Assembly: GCA_017555025.1 (NCBI GenBank)
Contig: JAFZHC010000058.1
Location: forward strand, 1-48,990
Source of the DNA: Akkermansia sp.
GTDB lineage: Bacteria > Verrucomicrobiota > Verrucomicrobiia > Verrucomicrobiales > Akkermansiaceae
Length of the DNA stretch: 48,990 bases
Direction of reading: 5' to 3'
The notes beneath the pieces are model-generated. The model was not told where the DNA came from. It saw nothing but the letters and a program-made list of their open reading frames with translations, and did not search any database. Made by a program: the position numbers and the translations under genes. Below are positions 22,546 through 33,800 of this stretch, piece by piece. The stretch's first letter is position 1; the number at the start of each line of letters is the position of its first letter.

Positions 22546-24822
22546 ATGAGAGAGTTGCCGTTATACAATGGAGCTATGCCTCAGCAGGCGCAGCAGAGGT
22601 TCACGCCGGTGAAGCATGTGCCTAAGGTGGAGCAGAATGGTGAGCAGATGGATAAGGCTATCGGGCAGGTGTTTGACGTGATTGATAAAGGGAAGCAGTT
22701 GCATGATTTTTCGGAGCAGCAGCAGGAGGAGCACCTGCTGCGGAATCTTGCGCAGGAGAGGGAGGTGTCTTTTGCCAAGCGGTTGGAGTTAGCTCCCGGG
22801 GCTGATGGCTCGTTTTTCAATGCCGACGGTAGTACGAATGAGGAGGCTGTGCAGGGCTTTCAGTCGGAGTGGCAGGAAAAGCTGGAGCAGGTTGGGGGGA
22901 ATTACTTGCTTCGTGAAAGCGGTATGCGGGCTATGGCCAGGCGTTCTGAGGAGTCTGACCGCGTGGCGGCTCGCGTGCAGATGGGTGTATTGACTAAGGA
23001 GCTGTCGAACCGGCGGAGTGTGTTTGAGGACAATTACGGTCTGGCGATGAAAGTGGGTGATTATCCCGGCGTAGAGAGGATTGTGGATGGTGCGCTGGCT
23101 GCGGGTTATATTTCGCAGGTTAAGGCTGACAGCATGAAATTTGAGTGCAGACAGCAGAAGGCTATGCAATCGGTGCAAGAGGCCTACTATGCAGGAGCCA
23201 AGAGTTTTGCTGCGCTCTATGATGACCCTGAGTTTCGCGAGACGCTCAGCCCTGAGAATGCTGCGCGGTTTGATGCCATGGCGGCGCGTTTGCCGCTGGA
23301 GGTGCCAGCACGCAAGGTGCGCTCGGTGACGAGTAAGGATGGGCGCACGAAGTTGGTGGCTGAAGCTCCTGAGGCGCCTAAGGGGTTGCCAAGGGGGCTG
23401 GTGCAGGTATGGCAGGCTAACAATGGAGATTTTGATTCGGTTGATGCCAAGGCGGCGGCTCGCCAACCGCTGATGCAGTACCTGCGTGGGCTGGTGCAGC
23501 ACGCTGGTGATCCGGCAGAGCTGGAGCAGGCGAAAGCGGTGTGTAAGGCTTATGGGCACAGCGCTGAGTTTGCCACGCAGGTGGTGGGGCAGTTGCGCTC
23601 TGAGATAGATGGTAGGGCGGTGTTCAATGCGAAGGAGGCAATGCAGGCGTTTAGTGGCAAGGGGGCGTTTTTCCGCCCGGAGAATCAGGCTTTGCTGGAG
23701 GGGATTCGCCGTGAGTACAATGCTCTGGCGGGCAAGACCAGAAGCAAGGAGGAGAAAGCTCGTTTTACTGAGCTGGGTGAGCAGCTGCGCAAGTGGGAGG
23801 GCTACGATAAGGCTGAGACGGAGAAGGCTCAGCGGGCAGTTTTTGCGAAGTTTGACCAATGGCGGCAGGTGCACCCGCAGTCGAGCTATCGGGAGCAGGC
23901 GCGGGTGTTTTATGAGTTTGTGGATGGCTACAGCAAGGATGATGCCACTACGCTGGATGCCGGTGCCTTGGCAGATGAGCAGGCCGGGATTTACGATGCC
24001 CGTGTGGCCAGACTGAGGGATGAGAGGCGTGCTGCGGGTGAGGAGATGGCGGCTGACATAGAGGCAACGGACAAGGTTCGTGGGGAGGCGGCTGCCGAGG
24101 CTGATGCTGAAGCCGCAGCAGCGGCTGATGAGTGGGCTGCCGGGGCTACGAAGCCGGAGCATGTTAGCCTGAATAATGCACGCGGTGTGTCGCGTAGCTG
24201 GCCGGGTGATGCTACAGATGCTATTTTGTATGTGCCGAAGGGGCACGCAATGGCCGGGCGAGAGGTGCGTATTGGTACGCCTGATGATGTGCAAAGCTTT
24301 GCCGTGGTGCGTGAGCAGGAGGGCTGTGACGTGCCGGTCATGAGCCAGGCTTTGCGGCTTAACCTCGGTCTGCTCAATAACCCTTATTCGACGCTTTCGT
24401 TTGATGGTAATGAGGGTAAGCTGGGGCGTGGTGTGCCGGTGGATCGTAAGGCTAAGGCTTTGGGAGGGCTTGCTCCGTACTATGAAACCTTTGTTGATGC
24501 TGCCATGAGCAATGGGCTGGAGCCTCGATTGCTCATGGCGATAGCCATGCACGAGACGGGACGCGGCACGAGCTCGGCTTTCCGCAACAAGAAGAATGCC
24601 ATGGGCGTGAGCGATTCGAGAGGACCAAGGCGTTTCGGGAGTGTGGAGGAATCCATTTACTACATGGCTGACCAGCTGCGCCGCAATTACATAGGCAAGG
24701 GGTTGCAGACGGTTGAGGCTATTGGGCGTAAGTATGCGCCGGTGGGTGCAGCTAATGACCCGCGGGGGCTTAACCAGCATTGGGTAAATGGAGTGAATAA
24801 ATACATGAGAGAACTTAACTGA
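22546..24822 (+). CDS. Internal virion protein with C-terminal glucosaminidase-like domain
   Basis: A 758-aa protein. Residues ~30-600 are helical and charged, like podovirus internal core proteins, with an alanine/glutamate-rich linker near 520-545. The C-terminal ~110 residues resemble an endo-beta-N-acetylglucosaminidase fold: LLMAIAMHETGRGTSSAFRNKK includes the likely catalytic glutamate (E670), followed by NAMGVS, EESIYYMADQL and the final GLNQHWVNGVNKYM. It would open peptidoglycan during DNA injection, as the lytic domain of T7 gp16 does. The ATG at 22546 is chosen over 22540 because AAGGAG lies 8 bp before it. Confidence 0.7.
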   Translation: MRELPLYNGAMPQQAQQRFTPVKHVPKVEQNGEQMDKAIGQVFDVIDKGKQLHDFSEQQQEEHLLRNLAQEREVSFAKRLELAPGADGSFFNADGSTNEEAVQGFQSEWQEKLEQVGGNYLLRESGMRAMARRSEESDRVAARVQMGVLTKELSNRRSVFEDNYGLAMKVGDYPGVERIVDGALAAGYISQVKADSMKFECRQQKAMQSVQEAYYAGAKSFAALYDDPEFRETLSPENAARFDAMAARLPLEVPARKVRSVTSKDGRTKLVAEAPEAPKGLPRGLVQVWQANNGDFDSVDAKAAARQPLMQYLRGLVQHAGDPAELEQAKAVCKAYGHSAEFATQVVGQLRSEIDGRAVFNAKEAMQAFSGKGAFFRPENQALLEGIRREYNALAGKTRSKEEKARFTELGEQLRKWEGYDKAETEKAQRAVFAKFDQWRQVHPQSSYREQARVFYEFVDGYSKDDATTLDAGALADEQAGIYDARVARLRDERRAAGEEMAADIEATDKVRGEAAAEADAEAAAAADEWAAGATKPEHVSLNNARGVSRSWPGDATDAILYVPKGHAMAGREVRIGTPDDVQSFAVVREQEGCDVPVMSQALRLNLGLLNNPYSTLSFDGNEGKLGRGVPVDRKAKALGGLAPYYETFVDAAMSNGLEPRLLMAIAMHETGRGTSSAFRNKKNAMGVSDSRGPRRFGSVEESIYYMADQLRRNYIGKGLQTVEAIGRKYAPVGAANDPRGLNQHWVNGVNKYMRELN

Positions 24823-24839
24823 TTTTATATAAAAGATTT

Positions 24840-27800
24840 ATGAATAATGATGCATTGAATGGAGGTTTTGGTGTGAGTGGTCGTAATTATGGGCTGGTGC
24901 CTCGCATGGATTTGCCGGATGAGCAAAGGTCTGAAGCGGTGCAGCTGGCCAGATTGGCGGATTTCATGAATGCCGAATATGATGCGGATGCTGCAAAGCG
25001 TGCTCGCGACTATTATGGGGAGGGTGTGCCCATTGAACATATTTCTGCTGAGGATAAGTCGTATTTTGTCGGTGCGGCGTACGCTCGAATTAAAGGGGTG
25101 CCGAGGAACCCTGAGGCGTACTGGTTGGCGAATAAGCAAGATGTGCCTGATATGGAGCGCGAGGATATGTATGAGGCTCTGGGAAAAGAGCTGCAGCAGC
25201 AGACTCGCTCGGCATGGGATGAGCAGCAGGCTAAGCTGGCGGCTGTGCGAGAGAGCCTGAAGCGCATGGATATGTATGTGCGCGGAGATGATTTTAGCGA
25301 GCAGGATTTGGCCAATGTGCGAAGTGCTTTGGATGTCAAAACGATGGATGATGCGGAGGCTGTGCGCAATTGGATGCTGACGTACATGAAGCCGCTGGGT
25401 GGAGTGGATGATTCGGAGCAGGTCATGCGTATGTTGGATGGGCTGGAGGATGAGTTTTTTGAGGTGATTGGCCAAGATGAGCAGCGAGCGGAAATGGCCT
25501 ACAATGCGATGTTGCATTGGGCGGAAGGGGTGAAACAGAGCAATAAGGTTGGCTTGTCGGATGAGTTTATTGTGGCGGTTGGAAAGAAGCTGAGCAACTG
25601 GGGGAAAGCGCTGGAACAAATGCAGCCGCTGGCCGCTATCGCGCCTGTAGGGTCGCCCGATGCAGGGCTGCTGTTGCCGCAGCAGCAGGTAAACGCCCAG
25701 CTGCAGGAGCACCGTGAGCGTACCGAGGAGTATGAGCGCCATCAGGCTTCACGCTCGATTTTGCGAGCTGCCATTAACAAGAGCATGGAGCTGGGGGATG
25801 GTGTGACATGGTGGGAAGGTGCTGCCCGTACAGCTGCTCAGATGGCAGGTGAATCGGCCCCCTATCTGGTGCCGGGCTTTGGAGTGTTGAGTGGTACGGC
25901 TGACACGCTGGTACGTGGTGCTACCGAGACGGTTGACCAGATGCAGCTGGCCGGATTGTCGGGGACTGAGGCTGCTGGCCAGACATTAATCGATACGGGT
26001 GTGCAGGCTGCTGTAGAGTTGATGCCTCTGGGCAAGGTGGGCGGCATGGGCTTGTCGGCTGTGACGCGGCGCTTGTTTGGCGAGGCGATGGAGAATGGGC
26101 GAGCCGGCCAGTTTGCCCGCTGGGTGGTGCGCAGCACGCAGAAGAGTACCGCACGGGCTCTGTTGGTGGAGGGTACGGCCAGCTTCGTCGATGAGGGTAT
26201 TCTGGAGCCTATCGTTGCAGGGCTGGCTACTTATGGCGCTGAGGGTGTAGCAGACATGGTTGGCATGAAGCATGGAAAGTCTCGTGAGTTTGCGGATTGT
26301 TTTGAGGAGCTCACGCAGCTGTTTGATGACCCGAAGCAGGCCGGAGGCTTGCTGCTGTTTACGATTGGCTTGACGGGAGGCTCTGCCTATGGCGTGCATC
26401 AGAATGTGAAGTATTTTGCCCGCCACCGCAAGATGTGGGAGGCTGCCGGTCTTACGCCTGAGCAGGTGGATAGGGTGATGGCGGCAGATGACCGTGTGGA
26501 GCTGGGCGGCAAGCTGGTGCGCGAGGGCTGGGAGACTGACCCTGCCGGCATGCGTGAGCGTGTGCTCAAGGTGAATAAGGATTTTGCGGAGCGTGGCGAG
26601 GTGCTGGTGCTCACCGGTGAGGGCGCTCTGGATGCTGAGCTGGAGAATAGCGAGCTTGCCCCGGCGTATCGGGCGGTGTGGCAGGAGTATCAGGATAAAG
26701 GTTTGCTGCCCAAGGTGGAGGCTGTGGGTGATAATCAATTTCACATTACCAAGGAGGGTGTGGATATTACGCTGGATGCCCGCGGGGCAGATGCTTACCT
26801 GCAACACGTGATTGATGAGGTGGACCGCATGCAAACGCGCGAGCTTCAGCAACGCCTCGGTGAGGAGCATTTTGTTGACCTGCGCATGGAGCTTGCAGAT
26901 GCGGTGAGCACGATTGCGGGCGGGGCTGCTATGCGTGCGGCAGAGGCTGCAAGCGAGCGCACGGGTATTGCGGTGGCTGATATTACCAAGGGGCTGCCGG
27001 AGTGGCTGGCAGATGGTATTGTGAAGCGTGGGCAGATTACGCTCAAGGATGCGCAGGATATTACGGAGTGGGCTATCGGGCGTATTGACGGGCTGGTGCA
27101 GGAGGGGATGAGCCCTGCGGATGCTCGCCTTACCCGTGCCTCGGCAGATGGTATGGCGCGTACGCTGGGTGACTGGTCTACCTTTGCGCGTTATTTTGCG
27201 CACCGTGAGCAGTTGGCAGGGCTCAAGCCGGGTGAGGGTGCTGTCTCTATCTCCCGCACGCGCAATGAGCAGGCGGTGGTGTTTGACGGGCGGCAGGTGC
27301 TTGGCCAAACAATTATGCCGCTGCCGGGCAATGTGCGCCACCAAGGTGCGGTGGAGGATGTGACGGAGAGTTTTGCCGATATGATGGTGCAGCAACGTGC
27401 AGCTGTCATCCGCGAGGCTAATCCGGAATCTACCCCCGCCGAGGCGGAGGCTCAGGCTTGGCAGGAGCTCGGGGAGGTGGTGCAACGTGCTCGCTCTGCT
27501 GTGCTTAAGGCTGACTCCTCCGCTGAGATTGAAGAGGTGAAGCCCGGCGATGAGATGAGCATTATCGAGGCGCTCTCTACCATGGCTACGAGCAAATTTG
27601 TTGCCTCGGGCGCGGTGCCGGGGTGGATGCAATCTCTCACGGCTGCACTCAAAGGCAATCTGGCGGCTGCGGATTCTCTGGCCAAGGTGCGTGCCGCCTA
27701 TTCAAGTGTGCTGCAACATGACCCCGCCGCTGTGTCTGAGCTGGATACCATGCTCAATAAACTCGGCGTGTATGTGCAGGATACCTTCCGCGAGGCGCGT

Positions 27801-30800
27801 ATCGAAGCGGTGGATATTCAGGCGTGGAAGCACGCGCGGGCGCTGGTGACGGCGCGTGCGGAGAGTCCGGCGGGCTCGGGTGGTGCTCCGGTGAGTGAGG
27901 TGGTGAAGCAGGCGGGGGAGAATTACGAATTACGAGTTGCGAAGGACGAATTTGAGAGTTCGGCGGCTACGCCGCAGGAGGCGGCGCGGGAGGCGCAGGA
28001 GATTCTGGACGGTATGGTGCCGGGCAGCAATGCCCCGGCAGAGATGCAGGGTGTTTTTGTGGACGATAAGTGCTACTACAATGCTGCGGGTGGTTTCTGG
28101 TGCGGTATGATTGATAAGCACAAGCTGCGTGATGGTACGGAGCAGGTGAAGGTGGGTGCCAAGGGCAAGCACGGTGTGATTGCCGGGCGTGAGCTCACGG
28201 GGCGTTTCCAGCAGAATGTGGGTGCTATTTATGTGTGGCGCCGCACGAGTGGGGAGCTTCAGGTGATTTCCGGTCGTCACAGATTTGCTAAGCTGATGGA
28301 GGATGACTCCGCGCAATCCTGCAACGCCTACGTGTTTGTGGAGGATGCCGCACATGATGAACGCTGGGCGCGTATGCTCGATTATGAGAACAACATGCGC
28401 GATGACCAGGCAGATGAGGTTACGGCGGCTACGTATGTGCGTGAGACGGGGCTGAGTGATGCTGAGCTGGAGGTGCGCGGGCTGATGCGCAATGGTACGC
28501 GCTGCAAGCGTGGGGCTCTGATTGGGCGGTTTGCGCGTGAGGAGCTGTGGACGCGGTTTATCAATGGTGCGGTGAAGCCTATGGATGCGGAGGTTATCTG
28601 CAACCTCACCCGCTCCATCCGCGAGCAATCCCGTGTGGAGGAGATTCAACGCCGCTGCTGCATGCTGCTGGATGAAAAGAAAAGCTGGGAGTACATCGGG
28701 GCGATGGTCCAGCTCATGGCCAACAAGGAGAATGTGGTGCTGAAGCAGGGGTTGCTGAATTTCGGGGCTGATTTTGAGGCTGACCTTGCCCGTGCTGCAG
28801 AGTGGATTGAGCGCAATATCAAGGCGATTAATGAGAGTGTGACGTTGTTGAAGCAGGGGCGGAAGCTGAGCGGTAAGAAGCGTGCGGAGGCGGAGCGGCT
28901 CGGTATCTCTACCGCTACGCAGGAGGGGACGGAGCAGATGCTCTACGATTTGGAGCTGCTGCGCGGGCAGTTTGAGATGATTGGCTCCTACCCGGATTTG
29001 GTCGCCGCTGCCCAAATGTGGGATGGGGTTACAGCGGTTGACCCGGTGGGACAATACCTGGAGCGTGCGCGAGCTGAGCGTGAGCAGGCCCGTACTGAGG
29101 GCGAGATGGATGCCGAGGAGTACTTGGAATCTCACCTAGATGACGCTACCGGTGAGTTTTCATTCAGCATATTTAATGAGCGCAGATGGGCAAATGATGT
29201 GTGGCCTACTCGCGCCATGAAGAAAATTGAGGCAGACTGGCTGGAACGTCTGGATGCTTATATTGCAGAGTACCAGGCGGCGAAGGCTAATCCGAATATG
29301 AAGCGCCCGATGGGACGTGAGATTTATGTGTGCCCTACGCCTGGTGTGCTTTCTTTGGTTGGCGTGACTTCCCGCGATGTGGTGACTACCCGGCATGCGC
29401 TTGATCATGACATGTTCACGAAGCATGGAATGACCAGGAAGGCGCTGAGGCATTTGCCGAGTGCGATTTCTGACCCGATTTGCATTGCCGAGTCTCAGAG
29501 TGTACCTGGTGCGCTGGAGATTCTTACTACTCTGACGGAGACGGTGGAGGATAGCAAGACAAAGGCGTTGGTAAAGAAGAATGTGCTGGTGGCCTTGCAT
29601 GTAGGGTTAAAATCTACTGAGACCCCTGCGCTGATTGTGAGCAAGATAGCAAGTGCTTATGGTAAAAATCGCATTAAAACAATACTGGATACGCACAAAA
29701 TTCTGTACTGGAATGACCAAAAGGGAAAGGTCATGCTGAACAACTACCGGCTCCAATTGCCGCAAGCAATTCAACATGACCTCTCTACGGGCAATATATG
29801 GGATTTTAATGATTTAGTCAAGTATAAACAGCAGAATAAATTTAGTTTCTCGATGGAACGCAATTTGGCGGCTGTGCATAGCCTGAGCCCGGAGAAGTTC
29901 CTCGGTGCGCTGGAGCTGGGTGGTATGCCTATGCCGAGTGTGGCTATTACGAGGCTTGATAGACCTTATGGCTGGGGCGGGGCCGGGAATATCATGCTGG
30001 TGGGGAGGCCTGCGCTGGTGGACCCGAAGGCGGGGACTGAGGTATACAGCAGAGATGCATGGACGGGTAATTTCCCGCGAGTGGTACATAAGGTTATCGG
30101 CAAGAAGGAAAGAAGCGATAGTGTTTCTGACTTGCGCGATATGCGGACGAAATATCAGGCAACAGGTGATTATAACAGCGATATCCACCAGCTGGATTAC
30201 CGCATAAACATGGATTATGGTGGTGAGAAAACTTCCCGTTCTGATATGGATTATGGGCTGCGTCAGCGTACGGGCAAGGCGTTGTTTGCATGGCAGAGCG
30301 GATATCAGCCCAGACCTAAGACGAAGGAAGCGACTCGCGTTCATGAGTGGCTGACAAAAGAGGTGGCTAGCAGGCTGCGCCGGTATGTATCATTGTCTCC
30401 GGATGAGTACCATGAGAAGTGGCCTGAGATTAAGGAAGAGGTACGCCAGGAGATAGAGAAGGTATACAGGGAATCCAGCGTGATAAAGAAAGCGCCTACA
30501 CCGGAGGCCGCCGAAAAGAGATTGACCAGCTGGGTGAATGTGGCGCTTAGGGCATTTGACGCGTATTCACCATCCGCACTTGAGAAGGAACTAGAGGATG
30601 TAAAGAAGATAGATGCCCGTGTGCTGGATATAGAGGCTAATCTGGATATGCTGGCAAAGTATGCAGATAAGCACAAGAAGGCATACGAAGAGTGGATTGT
30701 GCAGAAGCTGAACGCATGGTTCAGCAAGGAGCGCTATATTCATGGTACGAAGAAAGAGGCTACGCTGGATAATCTCGCGGAGTATATGCTTGGCAAAAAG

Positions 30801-33800
30801 TCTCGCGGCGAGGAAACGGGGCTAGCGTTTAGCTCCGGGCTGGTGCGCGCTCACCAGGCGGAACGGCTTTATTCGCTGGAAGATATCAAGGAAAGACGCG
30901 AGAAGCTGACTGATAGTGAGATTAGCAAATCCATGAAAGAGGAGACTCATGAATGGATGAGTGAGTGGCGAGACGGTGTGGCGGAGATTTTAGCGCGTGG
31001 CAGCGTAGGTCATGACTTTTCTGTGCGTGATGATGCCATGGAGACTTTGAGTAAGGTGAAGGGTGCTCCTACGGCGGAGAAGTTGCGTACTGCGCTGCGT
31101 AAGATGTTCCGTGGCGCGAGCAATCTGCAAACTCTTCTGAATGATGCCGAGGTTATAAATGCTGGTGTGGAGGCGCTGAAGAGTCTGCATGCTGAACTGG
31201 AGGATTACATGGAAGCTGTGCCTCAGCGCGCGGTGCGGATGAATGAGTGGGAGTATGCCGTGATGCCGGAGGGGCTGAAGAAGAATAAGGCGGTGATGGC
31301 AGGGCTGCGGGAGAATGGTATTCGTCCGCGATTCCACGATGGCACGGAAGAGGGCCGCAAGGCGGCGCTGGCCGGGCTGGTGAATGATGCTAAGGTGAGC
31401 TTTAACGTGATAGGGCCGAGTGCCAAGACCTGGCCGAAGTATGTAGACAGGGCATTTGCCGGGCGCGATGATGGCAAGATGAGGGCGGAGATTGATGCGA
31501 GCCGGGCGAAGCTGAAATGGGAAGATTTGCGCGGCAAGAACGTAGCTGCCTACCGCCGGATTGTGGCAGGTTGGGATAATCTGCCCGAAGCAGAACGCAA
31601 GCAGGTGGAGACTTTCGCGGAACAAGTCTATGATTGGCAGGATGAAAGCCAAAAGCTCAACAGCACCCCCGAAAACGAATTCCTTGAACAATACAACAAG
31701 GTAATAAAGCTGCGCGATACTCTCAAGCCGCAGCGTGCCGAGATTCGGTCGTTGCTCAACAAGATATTTGTGGAGCATGGGGGCGGTGCAGCGGTAGTGC
31801 TCAACATGAAAGATGCAGAGCTGGATGAGCTGGCTCTGTCTCTCTGGGGTCCATATGTGGAAAGCAAGGTGGAGGACATGCTGGATTTGCGCCCGCTGTG
31901 GCATGGCGGCATGAAACTGGCAGATGTGCTCGAATACCCCGAGCTGTACGAAGCATACCCCGAGCTGGCAGACATAACAGTACGCTACGCCACCATGGAT
32001 ACCGCAAGAGGGCGTGCGCTCTATCATGATGGCGAGCATGAAATCCTCATAAACCGCAATCTGGAGGGGGAATGGCGCAGCATTCACTCCATTCTGCTGC
32101 ATGAAATACAGCACCATATTCAGAACATAGAAGGCTTTGCCAAGGGCGGCAATCCGTCCTCTGCCCGCAGGCTGGTGGATAACCGCGCGGCTATGGGAGA
32201 TGCGGATGCCATGGCTCTCCGTGAGCGTTCCGACATGGAGCTTTACGACCGTATTGCCGGCGAGATTGAGGCTCGCAATGTGCAGGCGCGCTATGGCTGG
32301 TCTATGGATAGGAGAGAGGCTATACCATTCAACTCTACGCTGGAGTATCCCGGTGAGGCGCTGGTGACGTATAACATGGAGCGTGCCAGTCTGCGTGCGC
32401 TGGATCTGCTGACAATTCGTGCGGATGAGCGTGCGGGTGAGCAGTTGATAAAAGACTGGCAGGCGGCGTGCGAAAACTGGGGGCGTTTTGGGCGTGAGGA
32501 TGCAGGCAGGCTGGGCAACGGGGCTAAGATGCTGGGTGAGATGCAAGCCCTCATCGGTGCTACCAAAGGCGTGCTGCCAGAGCGCTACTGCCGCATGGGG
32601 CACCTCAACGGTCTGATGCGCTGGGCGAGTATTTATGCCAAGATGCAGCAGGATGGCACTCTGCCGCAGGTGGGCGAGATTAAGGGCCCCATCTACCAAA
32701 AGTTCCTGGAGAAGTTGCAGCAGGCGGATGAGCTGAACCGCTTGCAGGGTATGAGCGAGCAGGAGGCGCAGGAGGCTATGGCTCTGCTGGCAGGGGAGCG
32801 GCTGGATACGGCGATTATGAAGGTGGCGCGTGAGTGCCGCCGTAGGCTGGAGATCTTCCTCAAAGACCGCGAGCTGGAGCGCATTGACCACATTGTGGAG
32901 AAAGCCTACCCGAAGCGTCAGAACGGGCAGAAGTGGCCGCGCGGTAAGATGGCGGCAGATGCCTACCGCCGCATGGAGCGTGCGCGGCAGTACATGAACC
33001 TGCCTGCTGATGAGGTGGCAGAGCTCATCAATGATGCCAAGCGCAAGCTGAATGCCCTGGACGCTACGGATGCTGACTTTGAACGCAAGGAGGAGGAGCT
33101 GGAGGAGGAAATCTCGCTCTTGCAGACCTTCGGTTGCTGGGAGAATATGGGCTTTGAGCAGGCGCGTCGCGCTTGCGGTGTGATGACGGAGATGGTGCTG
33201 CTGGGGCGTGCGCGGTGGAAAGAGAAGTTGCAGGCAGAACGCCGCCGCGCCAACTATGACCGCGCACAAATCAGCCGCAATTTCCGCACGAAGTTGGCAG
33301 ATGTGCAGCGCAAGCGCGCCAAGACGGATGCTAAGGAGAAAGCCCGCAAGCGCACGATAGCTAAGAATCTGGCTATGGGCTCCATGAGCTACAGCCAACT
33401 GATGTTGGCTCTGGAGCCGAAGCTGGGCAAGGAGTTCACAGGCAGGCACATGCGCATGATTGCCAAGGCGCACGAACGCCTGCAGCTGGGTACACAGCAG
33501 CTGCACCGCCGGATGTTCAGCACGCTCTCCGAAATCACCGGCCTCAAAACCGAGGGCGAGATGGAGGAGTGGCTCAAAAGCAATAACGAGATTATCGACA
33601 CGGGTATTGTGCTCAAGCCGCGTTTTACGGAGACTTGCCGCATGACCCCCGAGGAGGTGGAGGAGTGGCTTGCGCTGAGCGAGGCACAGCGTGAGGTACG
33701 CCGCAAGCAGGCGGATGAGGAGGCGGCTGCCAAGGGCGAGCTGCCGGATAATGTGCCGAGCGAGGATGCGCTGGAGCGCATGCGCGAGAAGCTGGAGGCT

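Noticed and set aside
22789..24780. Leftward 663-codon frame opposite the ejection protein gene
   Set aside because: Same shadow composition (His/Leu/Arg-rich, no motifs); the plus frame contains a recognisable glucosaminidase-like domain.
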